NCBI GenBank assembly: GCA_009781755.1
Contig: WQVD01000008.1
Span: 1-64,000, forward strand
From: Defluviitaleaceae bacterium
Lineage (GTDB): Bacteria; Bacillota; Clostridia; Lachnospirales; WQUN01
Length of the DNA: 64,000 nucleotides
Direction of reading: 5' to 3'
Shown here: positions 1 through 8,193 of the stretch, piece after piece
Layout of the letters: every line of letters starts with the position of its first letter
Numbering within the stretch: the first letter of the stretch is position 1
Translations under genes and position numbers: made by a program
The notes under the pieces: generated by a model
Database searches by the model: none
Seen by the model: only the letters and a program-made list of their open reading frames with translations
Told to the model about the DNA's origin: nothing

Positions 1-96
1 GATCGGCCGATCAAGAGTCAACACAAGGTTTATATAGTAATGGGGCCCCCCCACCGCAACGCCATAAATACAATTAAATAGAAAGGAGGTGAAGAA
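1..96 (+). repeat. Duplicated leader, copy 1
   Basis: This leader begins with the 12-bp palindrome GATCGGCCGATC and runs into the ribosome-binding site of the first small gene. An almost identical leader lies at 60652-60747, ahead of a second, damaged copy of the same genes. Both copies hold a TATAGT box and the palindromic stretch TGGGGCCCC. The window starts exactly at the palindrome, so the left boundary of the duplication cannot be seen. Confidence 0.8.
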
Positions 97-291
97 ATGA
101 CAACACTGAACCGCATCTCCGCAAGTATGCGCGTCATGAATGATGACAAGAAGCGTATTTGCTCCGTCCTTGGCATGGCGCACGATGTAGAAGCCGCCAC
201 CGTGGGCAACTTTATCGATGCCATCGAGACCCTGTACAACAACGGCGCGTGCACCGCACGCATGAATATTGCATTGGAAGTCGTGCGATAA
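97..291 (+). CDS. Small DUF1659-like protein
   Basis: This is a 64-residue protein with ATG start 8 nt after a strong GGAGG site. Its spacing of hydrophobic residues and the central DVEAAT...FIDAIETL segment resemble DUF1659, a Bacillota family of about 70 residues and unknown role that is often encoded just before a DUF2922 gene, as seems to be the case here. No signal peptide or membrane segment is seen. A second copy at 60748 is identical over most of its length but loses its end to a deletion. The family assignment is by pattern only; that the gene is real is well supported by the ribosome-binding site and the duplicate. Confidence 0.65.
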   Translation: MTTLNRISASMRVMNDDKKRICSVLGMAHDVEAATVGNFIDAIETLYNNGACTARMNIALEVVR

Positions 292-337
292 ACAAGAACA
301 AATCAAATACCATTTTAAAAAGAAAGGAGGTGAAACC

Positions 338-547
338 ATAACCCATTATTCAATCGTAATGAACACGGACAAGGGCATGCGGCGCACGGTGCGCATCAGC
401 AACCCCAATCCTAACCTGCCGACACAAGACATAGCCGCCGCGGTGGACAAACTGCTGGCCAACGATGTATACGAACCATCACGCGGTGCGCTGCACAGCT
501 TGAACCGTATGGAATTAACCACCATACAAACTACCGTAGCACTGTAA
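338..547 (+). CDS. DUF2922 protein with apparent ATA start
   Basis: This encodes about 69 residues. The core (RRTVRISNPNPNL, then AAVDKLLANDVY and a terminal hydrophobic strand) fits DUF2922, a small Bacillota family of unknown function. A perfect AAAGGAGGTGA site lies at 324-333, and the in-frame codon at the right spacing is ATA at 338. That is the same arrangement as the neighbouring gene, whose ATG sits at the equivalent place. The first in-frame ATG (359) is about 28 nt from the site and would remove the N-terminal strand expected in the family. I therefore infer initiation at ATA, or an ATG-to-ATA mutation. It probably forms an operon with the DUF1659-like gene. Confidence 0.6.
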   Translation: MTHYSIVMNTDKGMRRTVRISNPNPNLPTQDIAAAVDKLLANDVYEPSRGALHSLNRMELTTIQTTVAL

Positions 548-552
548 CAACC

Positions 553-589
553 AAGCTGCTTTGTTATTCAAGACAAGGCAGCTTTTTTA
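553..589 (+). terminator. Rho-independent terminator
   Basis: The arms AAGCTGC (553-559) and GCAGCTT (578-584), extended inward by further pairs, are followed by a T run. It ends the DUF1659/DUF2922 unit. Confidence 0.85.
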
Positions 590-727
590 TTTGCAAACGA
601 TATAAATTGCTTGACGATTGGACATAAATATAAAATACTTAAGCACATGCAGTCAACGTGATTATGATAATATAATTGTAATGAAAATTGAAACGCGTGG
701 CAATGTATACAAGAAAGGATGATATCG

Positions 728-996
728 ATGAAAAATGTAACATTTGATGATTTTGCAAAAAATCTTGCAAGCTTACCGGAAATTGAACCGGACGATTGGG
801 ATAAAAAATGTTGGCGGAAATCGACGCAGAAAATGACGATGAAACATTTTCGTTGGAAGCAGTGCAAGCGTATCGTGAATGTAGCGGAAAAATTTCATTA
901 AGGGTGCCGAAAGAACTCCATTATAAGTTGTTGGCAAGTGCCAAAGACAACGGTGTAAGCTTAAATCAGCTTATCGTTTATAAACTTGTAAAATAA
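728..996 (+). pseudogene. HicB-like antitoxin, frameshifted
   Basis: The first frame from ATG 728 reads MKNVTFDDFAKNLASLPEIE and continues to DDWDKK. At the six-A run near 802-808 the reading must slip by -1 to continue as MLAEIDAENDDETFSLEAV and then SGKISLRVPKELHYKLL...GVSLNQLIVYKL. The last part is the ribbon-helix-helix-like tail of the HicB antitoxin family, which binds its own operator and neutralises the HicA RNase. Joined, the product would be about 90 residues. Without slippage, the first frame ends at 901 and the second begins at ATG 808 without a good ribosome-binding site. No hicA toxin is visible nearby. It may be an orphan relic, a sequencing error in the homopolymer, or a slippage-controlled gene. 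Confidence 0.6.
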
Positions 997-1390
997 TTAA
1001 CCGGACAGACTCTAAGAAGCTGCCGCCGCATTCATGTTAAGATGTACCCACGTCAACCGGCTCACACCCGACCCCAACTGTCATGCGTTCCTGCCCCGCG
1101 CCAAAGGGTAGCCCCATCCTTGCCGGAAACATACGTCCCTGACGCCCCGAAATGATTAACGTAAAGCACACCCCGTAACACAACCCCGGCCGGGTGGTGT
1201 GTGCCATCATGCACCTCTTCATTAAAGGGATAAGCTCTAAGCAACACTCCGCCCATGCACGTAGCTTTAAATGTACAGCGTAACAAGGTTGGTAACAAAA
1301 AACAAAATTTAATAAAATAAACTCCTTATAATTGATTATATGCAATCACGGCTTTGTGCGTAGTTGCGGACAGTGCGTGCGTTCGAATTA
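997..1390. other. Gap with no recognisable gene
   Basis: About 390 bases. It is richer in G+C than the cluster to its right. A hairpin-prone stretch around 1160-1208 (GCACAC ... GTGTGC around CCCGGCCGGG) is present. Minus-strand frames of 78 and 102 codons overlap here, but they lack ribosome-binding sites and resemble no family I know. I assign no gene. Confidence 0.5.
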
Positions 1391-1419
1391 TTGACACGTT
1401 CCGAATACACTGGTAGACT
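1391..1419 (+). promoter_or_regulatory. Sigma-A-type promoter of the polysaccharide cluster
   Basis: TTGACA (1391-1396), a 17-nt spacer and TAGACT (1414-1419) lie about 50 nt before the first glycosyltransferase. All genes from 1468 to 14078 lie on this strand with short gaps or overlaps, so this could drive the whole cluster. Confidence 0.65.
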
Positions 1420-1467
1420 TTCACAAGTTGTGACAAATTTTTCTACGAAAAGAGAAAATACCAACAA

Positions 1468-2439
1468 ATGAAAAAGTTAAGTATAATAATCCCTTTGTAT
1501 AATGTATCGGAATACGTACAAAAAGCCGCTCAAAGTATAGCATGTCAAGCTTTTGAGGGACTTGAAGTTGTCGTGGTCGATGACGGCAGCTTAGACAATT
1601 CCTTAGAGATATGTTTAAAATATTTGTCTGACATAGATACTCTCGTTGTAAAAAAAGAAAACGGCGGACTAAGTAGTGCCCGAAATGCGGGCATCCTTGC
1701 CGCAACGGGCGAATATCTTTTATTTCTGGATTCGGACGACTTTCTACTTTTCAACGCGCTTGAAAAAATTTTGTCTACCTTGGAACGTGAGCAACCTGAT
1801 GTTTTGTTTGGACGTTACCTTAATTGGTCGCCTTCGGTGGGATTTTCTCAATGCAAATCTTATAAATGGAATCCGCCCGCAGACCTGCAACGACGTACGG
1901 AATACATCATAAACGGCCTACCCGAACCTTCATGGAATGCATGGAGGTATGTCTGCCGTCGTGAAGTGATTTTAAAACACGCGTTGTTTTTCGAAAATGG
2001 ATTGCTTTGCGAAGATGTTCCGTGGACGTTGAAACTACTTGATACAGCAAAAACAATGTCATTTTTACCCCAACCTTTTTATGCATATTATTTGCGGAGA
2101 ACAGGCTCAATTATGAATACCCGAACCCCTAAGCGTTTAATTGACCTTAATAGCATAGTTGTCAAGCTTGCAACGCAATATTTAGAACGCCCTGGCATAT
2201 ATAAGAAACTAATAACTCAATCTTTTTTGTATATAAACGAATATTGCACATTCAATCAAAAAGACCGTAAGCGTATTTGGAAAAGTTACAAATCTGTGTT
2301 GCCAATATATAAAAACTCTCCATCCAAGCTTCATAAAATTGCTGCCATATGCAACAATAAATTTTTATTTCATATTCTCTCAATAAGCTTGTTTTCGGCA
2401 AAATGTGCGAGAGGGGTATGGAAGTATGCTTTCGGATGA
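1468..2439 (+). CDS. GT2 family glycosyltransferase
   Basis: A 323-residue GT-A fold enzyme expected to transfer a sugar from a nucleotide-sugar to a growing surface glycan at the inner face of the membrane. The N-terminus shows the family start (SIIIPLYNVSEYV), VVVVDDGSLDNS, the GGLSSARNAG segment and the metal-binding FLDSDDFL (DxD) by residue 95. The later ED motif is in LLCEDVPW near residue 190. The C-terminal third is not conserved enough to give a substrate. No transmembrane segment is seen. It is the first gene of the cluster and overlaps the next gene by 14 bp, which suggests translational coupling. Confidence 0.9.
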   Translation: MKKLSIIIPLYNVSEYVQKAAQSIACQAFEGLEVVVVDDGSLDNSLEICLKYLSDIDTLVVKKENGGLSSARNAGILAATGEYLLFLDSDDFLLFNALEKILSTLEREQPDVLFGRYLNWSPSVGFSQCKSYKWNPPADLQRRTEYIINGLPEPSWNAWRYVCRREVILKHALFFENGLLCEDVPWTLKLLDTAKTMSFLPQPFYAYYLRRTGSIMNTRTPKRLIDLNSIVVKLATQYLERPGIYKKLITQSFLYINEYCTFNQKDRKRIWKSYKSVLPIYKNSPSKLHKIAAICNNKFLFHILSISLFSAKCARGVWKYAFG

Positions 2440-3757
2440 GAAATCTTTAAAATACCAGCAAATACTGAATAGCATCCCTCATTGGGACTTCGGAACGCCT
2501 GCAAAGAATTTAATGAAAACGTACGAAAATACAATAAATAAAACTTTTTTATCCGTAACATCCCAAATCACTGCGCCTGTTCTAGTATCTTTTGTTATTT
2601 GGGTTTTATACAACGCAGAGAAGCAAAACATCCGTAATCTGTTGTTTATTTCGCGTGATGGTTTGGTCATGTATGAAATTGCAGATATACTTTGTAAAAA
2701 ATGGGGTATAATGATAGAGTGTAAATATTTTCACGCAAGCCGCAGTTCCCTTGGTTTGCCAATGTTTGCCATTGATAAAAATTATGCGTTGGAAAAACTT
2801 TGTTCACTTGATTCCGGCAACAAGACATTGCGCGATTTATATAAAGCCGCAGGAATAACCGAGTTTCGCGCAAATTTAAATGAACTTGTAAACAAAAAAA
2901 CGAAAGAGAAATTACTCCATGATCATGAATTTCAAAAATATGCACTTCAAGTATCCGAAGTCGAGCTGGAAAACACAAGAAAATACTTCATTGAATATAT
3001 GCCGGAGTCAAAATTTGCAATAGTAGATAGTGGTTGGCGCGGTTCGATTCAAGAAGCTTTTGGTAAGTTATATAAGCATTTTTTTAACCGAAGCCCTAGC
3101 GATGTAACTGGATTTTACTTTGGAATGTTAAGAACTCCATTCCGAAGCACAGGCAAATACTTCAGTTATTATTTTTCACCGGATGTGAATTTTTATAGGC
3201 TCAAAGGGTTTTGCATTGATTTATTTGAATGCCTTTGTGCGGCAAACCATGGCAGAGTCGTGGGCTATACTCAAGAAAAAGATGGCATTCGAATGGTTCC
3301 CGTTTTTGCGGAGGAAATGCTCGAATGTTCGTCATCTTGGGATGCGGGCAAGCAAATAGAACTGTGTATAGCTTATACAAAGATTTTTGCATCGCAAAAT
3401 TGCAAGACAACAACTTTACCTAACACACAAATTATAGACAAACTCTTTAAAATATTTATGAACTCGCCCTCTAGAGAAGAAGCCGTTGTTTATGGGGCAA
3501 TCCCCTTTTCGCGAAGTGTTATTGAAAATAACGTAGGAACATTGGCACGAACGTTGTCTGATGACGAATTGAAAACTTATACGTTCACCCATAGGATAAA
3601 AACAAAAATTATACGACAGCCAAAAATGAATTGCGCTCCTGTTTTTTGGCATCAGGGTTCTGCCGTATTATCGAACGCCTCTGTATTGCGAAAATTAGAC
3701 ATGAAATTATTGTTGTTCGCTTATCGACTTAAAGTTTGGTTAAAATCATTGCGTTAA
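2426..3757 (+). CDS. Stand-alone COG5610-type C-terminal domain protein
   Basis: This protein has 443 residues. I chose ATG 2426, preceded by GAGAGGGG, over the upstream GTG at 2405. It has no HAD motif I, but shares a pattern with the C-terminal half of the large HAD-containing protein at 5096: LFISRDGLVMYEIADIL matches IAYLARDGHLPILAHKT, then HASRSSLGLP matches ASRKSVMPL, and FAIVDSGWRGSIQEAF matches VTFDLGYSGRIQAAI. That region is typical of predicted hydrolases (COG5610) in polysaccharide loci; its reaction is unknown. The protein may be a partner or regulator of the glycan machinery. No membrane segment is obvious. Confidence 0.6.
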   Translation: MLSDEKSLKYQQILNSIPHWDFGTPAKNLMKTYENTINKTFLSVTSQITAPVLVSFVIWVLYNAEKQNIRNLLFISRDGLVMYEIADILCKKWGIMIECKYFHASRSSLGLPMFAIDKNYALEKLCSLDSGNKTLRDLYKAAGITEFRANLNELVNKKTKEKLLHDHEFQKYALQVSEVELENTRKYFIEYMPESKFAIVDSGWRGSIQEAFGKLYKHFFNRSPSDVTGFYFGMLRTPFRSTGKYFSYYFSPDVNFYRLKGFCIDLFECLCAANHGRVVGYTQEKDGIRMVPVFAEEMLECSSSWDAGKQIELCIAYTKIFASQNCKTTTLPNTQIIDKLFKIFMNSPSREEAVVYGAIPFSRSVIENNVGTLARTLSDDELKTYTFTHRIKTKIIRQPKMNCAPVFWHQGSAVLSNASVLRKLDMKLLLFAYRLKVWLKSLR

Positions 3758-3775
3758 GCTAAGGGGGTGCATTGT

Positions 3776-5068
3776 GTGCACTGGGAACACTTCAATCCTG
3801 TTTACAGCTGCGACAAAGTGAATCACGATTTGCTGTGCTATTCACCTTGGTTTGGGCATCGTAATTTTGCTTATGATTATATTATGAATATTAAACCATC
3901 TTGTGTTGTTGAGCTCGGTGTTCATTACGGAGCATCCTTTTTTGCATTTTTGCAAGCAATAGAAGATGGGAATTTGCCAATCGAGCTTCACGGCATAGAT
4001 GTTTGGGCAAATATAGTTGGTGACTGCGATACGGCAAGCGATTACAATGTGGATATTCACGAAGCCTTTCTTGAAACCCTTGAAGGATATAATAAAAAAT
4101 CAGCTGTGGTGCTGCATAGAAAAATCTTTGACGATGCTCTTAGCGATTTTGCGGATAATAGTATTGATTTGCTTCATATTGATGGAACACACAGTTATGA
4201 AGCGGTTTTACATGATTATGAAACTTGGCTTTGCAAGTTAAAACCGGACGGTGTTATTTTGTTTCATGACACGAGTGAAACCTCTTATGATAGCCCGTAT
4301 GTGGGGAGTAAGTCTTCCACACATGCATGGCAAGAAATTAAAGTTAAAAATGATTATACATTAGAATTTGACCATAGTTATGGGTTGGGTATACTTTGTT
4401 TAAGCTCTGTTGTATACGAAAAATTAAAATTTGTGGAATTAGGGCGGTATCAACGTACAAGTAATAGGCTTTGCATGCAGGGGTTCGATAGATTGCGCCA
4501 AAACCACTTTAAAATAAAAGATGACAACACTCATATTAACTTTTTAAAGGAACAAATTGATATTAAAAAAAGTGAAATTAGAAAGTACCAAGAAACGATA
4601 GAATCAAAGGATTCGTATGTTAAAGATTTAGAAAATCAAGCCAGCCGCATAAAAACGGACTACGAAAAAACTATATTCGGTAAAGATGAAATTGTTGCAC
4701 AACTACAAGAAGAAAACAGCCGTATAAAAGTAAATTACGAAAAAACCATATTCGGTAAAGATGAAATCATTGCATTATTGCAAGAAGAAAATGGCCGCAT
4801 AAAAACAAATTATGAAAAAACCATATACGGTAAAGATGCTTTTATTGCTCAATTGCAAGAAGAAGCTAGCAACATAAAAACAGATTGCGAAAAAATCATA
4901 TTCGGTAAAGATGCTTCCATTGTACAATTACAAGGTGAAATCGAAAATTTTGAACGAATGGTTTTGCGCAACACCTGCAAGGATGAAGGATTGCGTAATC
5001 GCGTAAAAGATTTAGAGAACCAACTGGAAAACGTTCTTAAACGCAAAAAAAAGCGATTTTTCTCTTAG
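3776..5068 (+). CDS. SAM-dependent methyltransferase with repeat coiled coil
   Basis: 430 residues. GTG 3776 follows AAGGGGG at a good distance, whereas GTG 3767 would overlap it. Residues 35-210 form a Methyltransf_24-like domain: CVVELGVHYGASFFAF is the SAM-binding glycine loop, then IELHGIDVWA and DLLHIDGTHSYEAVLHDYE, with a HD in LFHDTSE that could bind metal. Such enzymes often methylate sugars in surface glycans. From about residue 260 the protein is a charged coiled coil holding four 25-residue repeats (about 296-395) and a basic end (KRKKKRFFS). The coiled coil suggests a length-setting or scaffolding role like that of O-antigen chain terminators, but that is inference. Confidence 0.8.
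   Translation: MHWEHFNPVYSCDKVNHDLLCYSPWFGHRNFAYDYIMNIKPSCVVELGVHYGASFFAFLQAIEDGNLPIELHGIDVWANIVGDCDTASDYNVDIHEAFLETLEGYNKKSAVVLHRKIFDDALSDFADNSIDLLHIDGTHSYEAVLHDYETWLCKLKPDGVILFHDTSETSYDSPYVGSKSSTHAWQEIKVKNDYTLEFDHSYGLGILCLSSVVYEKLKFVELGRYQRTSNRLCMQGFDRLRQNHFKIKDDNTHINFLKEQIDIKKSEIRKYQETIESKDSYVKDLENQASRIKTDYEKTIFGKDEIVAQLQEENSRIKVNYEKTIFGKDEIIALLQEENGRIKTNYEKTIYGKDAFIAQLQEEASNIKTDCEKIIFGKDASIVQLQGEIENFERMVLRNTCKDEGLRNRVKDLENQLENVLKRKKKRFFS
4661..4960 (+). repeat. Four tandem 75-bp repeats in the methyltransferase gene
   Basis: Units begin at 4661, 4736, 4811 and 4886, exactly 75 bp apart. Each encodes a unit like YEKTIFGKDEIIALLQEENG. They are diverged but in phase, so they extend the coiled coil by whole units. 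Such arrays can expand or contract by slippage. Confidence 0.9.
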
Positions 5069-5095
5069 GGTAAAAATCGCAAAGGAGAAGTTTTA

Positions 5096-8000
5096 ATGCT
5101 AACATTGTCAATTGTTGTGCCTGTATACAATACAGAAAAATTCCTTAAACGGTGTATAGACAGCATCCTGTGCCAAACCTTAACAAGCATAGAAGTAATT
5201 ATCGTGAACGATGCTTCTCTAGGAAACGTCAGTGAAATAATTGAAGAATATTCAAACAAAGACGGGCGCGTAAGATATGTAGCGCACGAGCAAAACAGGG
5301 GATTGTTTCAAGCACGACTAACGGGTGCCGCACTGGCTCAAGGCGAGTACATCTCTTTCGTTGACAGCGACGATTTCCTTTCGATGGATTATTTTCGTAC
5401 TTTGATACAAAGGTCAAGGGATGCAGATAATTCAGATGTTGTGGTAGGTAGAACAGTGCATTTAGATATGGACGGAAACAAGTACATACTGCCGTTTCAC
5501 GACCATCATTTTGAAAGTATAGGCGTATTATGCGCAGATGACATAAAGAAAAGATTTTTTAACCAACAGGGACATTGTTACGGATGGCATACCATTTGGA
5601 ATAAAACATATAAAAAGACGCTTTGGGACAAGTGCGAGCCATATTATCATTATATACAACAGCATTTAATACTCACGGAAGATGTTGCGTTTTCTGTACC
5701 ACTTTTATATTTTGCAAAAAGTCTTTCATCTGTCCAAAGCGAGGCTTATTTTTATTGCGAAAATGAAGGTGCGTCAACAAACGTCGCAAGCGTGTCCATG
5801 CAACGTTTTACAAAAAATATTGAAGACATGAAGTTGGTTTTTGATTTCGTTGAATGGTTTCTTGATAAAGTGGAGGCAGAAAATCGTTATAAAGATGACT
5901 TCGGAGCGTTCAGAAAACATTACGCTCGTTTGTGGCAAAACTTTGCATCCAATCGTTTTTTGGGTAACAACAAAAAAGAAGCCAACGAAGTGCTTGAACG
6001 TCTGCTTCCGGGTTATGCTGAAACCATCTTGCAAGAAGATGATTTTTACGGCAGGGTAAGGATTCCTTGGAATGGTGGGCTTGAATACTTGAAAACACAA
6101 ATTGCTACTTCTCCTTGCAAATATATAAGCTTCGACGTTTTTGATACATTGGTAAAACGTCCTTTTTACAACCCGGACGATATATTTTATTTAATGGATA
6201 AAACTTTTCAAACGCTTGTATGCGGAAACATTTCGTTTCATAAAATTCGCCGTGCTTCGGAGGATGCGGCGCGGTTTAACTTGTACAAATCGGGTACGAA
6301 TTATCAAGACTGTAACTTAAGCGAAATTTATGCGGCTATGCAAGAGGAATACGGCATTTCTGCCGAAGCTGCGAAAACTTTAATGGAAGAAGAAATTCGA
6401 TTAGAGCTTGAGTTTATAACGCCAAGAAATGCGGCAAGAGAATTATACGAAGTAGCAAAAGCTTGCAGCAAAAAAATTCTTATAATTTCGGACATGTACT
6501 TAAATAAGCGAACAATGGTGGAAATATTAAACAAATGCAACTACAAGGAGTACGAGCATTTGTTTGTATCTTCAGAAGCGCGGGTGACAAAACATCATTC
6601 GGGTGAGCTGTTTGCACATGTTTTGAAGGAATTGAAAATTTCCGCCGCAGAAGTTTTGCATATCGGTGATACATGGCAATCAGATATTACAAATGCGCAA
6701 GCACATGGAATGCAGGCAATATTTTTCCCAAAGGCGAAAGATATTTTTGAGGGCAAAATTGATAATGGATACAATTATTTATACGATATGGAGCTTGCTT
6801 GTGGCATGTCGGTAAATTATGGCAAAACTCTTGATTCAGTATGTATGAGAATAATGCTTGGTATTGTATGCAATTCCTATTTCGACAACCCGTACAGAAC
6901 TACATATATCGGTTCAAAATACAATGCAGATCCATACTTGACGGGATATTTTCCTGTTGGTATGCACCTTGCGGGCTTGTGCAAATGGATGTTTTCGCAA
7001 GCTGCTGAACACGGGTATTCAAGGATAGCCTATTTAGCAAGGGATGGACATTTGCCAATCTTGGCACATAAAACAGCGGCAAAGTATATGAACAATCTGC
7101 CTAAGGCGGAGTATTACGTTGCTTCGCGCAAGTCCGTAATGCCACTTATGATGCAGGAACAGATTGATTTTTATGACATGCCGATTGAAATAACGAACCA
7201 CACAGCTGAAACTCTCCTTGATAATTTGTCATTTTGCATGAAAAATATATCGGAAGATGAAATTGCAGAGGTTTTTAAGACTTGCAAATTTTTATCGGCA
7301 AGACGTTTTTCATCACAAAAAGAATATAAAACATTTGTGGAAATATTTTTTAACAATTTTTATGATAAAGAAAAACACATGCAAAAAATACAAGGCTGTA
7401 AAAAATATTTTTCCGCAATTGATGACAATGAAACAGTGACATTTGACCTTGGGTATAGCGGACGCATACAAGCTGCTATAAATAGAGCGTGTGAAAATAA
7501 GATTCCTGTTTTTTTCGTGCATGGCGATGAGGACCGTTCTTTCAAATTGCGTAATCTCCATGGGTTTGCAGTGCATTCTTTTTATAATTATACTCCAATG
7601 ATTTCGGGATTGATTCGGGAACATTTATTTTCCGATGCTTTGGGGTCTTGCACGGGTTACGAAATTGATGGCACACCAATTATTGAAGAAAAAAGAAAAA
7701 ATCCGGCCGATATTCACATGGTGCAAAAAATCCATCAGGGCGCGTTGGACTTTTGCGACGAATTTTTCAAAATCTACAGCCGTTTTCCCGAAGCAATGGA
7801 TTTTAATCCGCAAGTTGCATCTTTGCCATTTGAAGGTTTTGTACGAAACATGATAGATGCCGACCTTTCAATATTTTCCTCCTCCTATTTTGAAGACACC
7901 GTATACGGGGCGGTGGAACGTATAAATATAAAAGAACATATCTTACGGCAACTTTCACAATTACCCATGCCGCAAGGAAACAGCTTTGTGTCGCAAAGTT

Positions 8001-8179
8001 TGGAATCAATCTTGGATGACTATTTATACAAATCGGGTAAGGGTAAAGTAACAAAAGGATTGATTTACTTCCTTATAGGCGGGAAGGTATTTAAAGAGCG
8101 CGTTAAGCTTCATTTGCAAAAACGTCCGGCGTTGCTTCATTTTTGTTGGCGAATATATCGACAATTAAAACGGAAATGA
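5096..8179 (+). CDS. GT2 glycosyltransferase fused to HAD-type (COG5610) protein
   Basis: 1027 residues behind a GGAGAAG site. Residues 1-300 are a GT2 enzyme (LSIVVPVYNTEKFLKRCIDS, IIVNDAS, FVDSDDFLS as DxD, and TEDVAF). Residues 340-560 are a HAD domain: motif I is FDVFDTLVKR, motif II is in IISDMYLNK, and motif IV is HIGDTWQSDITNA. The rest is the COG5610 C-terminal region (YLARDGHLPIL; FDLGYSGRIQAA), shared with the stand-alone protein at 2426. Joining a transferase to a phosphatase-like domain suggests that a phosphorylated sugar or polyol phosphate is handled on the same chain. Substrate is unknown. The next gene follows with 14 nt between them. Confidence 0.85.
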   Translation: MLTLSIVVPVYNTEKFLKRCIDSILCQTLTSIEVIIVNDASLGNVSEIIEEYSNKDGRVRYVAHEQNRGLFQARLTGAALAQGEYISFVDSDDFLSMDYFRTLIQRSRDADNSDVVVGRTVHLDMDGNKYILPFHDHHFESIGVLCADDIKKRFFNQQGHCYGWHTIWNKTYKKTLWDKCEPYYHYIQQHLILTEDVAFSVPLLYFAKSLSSVQSEAYFYCENEGASTNVASVSMQRFTKNIEDMKLVFDFVEWFLDKVEAENRYKDDFGAFRKHYARLWQNFASNRFLGNNKKEANEVLERLLPGYAETILQEDDFYGRVRIPWNGGLEYLKTQIATSPCKYISFDVFDTLVKRPFYNPDDIFYLMDKTFQTLVCGNISFHKIRRASEDAARFNLYKSGTNYQDCNLSEIYAAMQEEYGISAEAAKTLMEEEIRLELEFITPRNAARELYEVAKACSKKILIISDMYLNKRTMVEILNKCNYKEYEHLFVSSEARVTKHHSGELFAHVLKELKISAAEVLHIGDTWQSDITNAQAHGMQAIFFPKAKDIFEGKIDNGYNYLYDMELACGMSVNYGKTLDSVCMRIMLGIVCNSYFDNPYRTTYIGSKYNADPYLTGYFPVGMHLAGLCKWMFSQAAEHGYSRIAYLARDGHLPILAHKTAAKYMNNLPKAEYYVASRKSVMPLMMQEQIDFYDMPIEITNHTAETLLDNLSFCMKNISEDEIAEVFKTCKFLSARRFSSQKEYKTFVEIFFNNFYDKEKHMQKIQGCKKYFSAIDDNETVTFDLGYSGRIQAAINRACENKIPVFFVHGDEDRSFKLRNLHGFAVHSFYNYTPMISGLIREHLFSDALGSCTGYEIDGTPIIEEKRKNPADIHMVQKIHQGALDFCDEFFKIYSRFPEAMDFNPQVASLPFEGFVRNMIDADLSIFSSSYFEDTVYGAVERINIKEHILRQLSQLPMPQGNSFVSQSLESILDDYLYKSGKGKVTKGLIYFLIGGKVFKERVKLHLQKRPALLHFCWRIYRQLKRK

Positions 8180-8193
8180 AAGGATTTGAAAAA

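Noticed and set aside
1037-1345. Minus-strand frames of 78-102 codons in the gap before the glycosyltransferases
   Set aside because: Two frames overlap, neither has a ribosome-binding site nor a known motif.
2405-2425. GTG 2405 as start of the COG5610-like protein
   Set aside because: ATG 2426 has a better-placed GAGAGGGG; GTG 2405 would place that site inside the gene.
4661-4960. CRISPR array
   Set aside because: The 75-bp units are in-frame coding repeats without spacers; no cas genes are present anywhere in the window.
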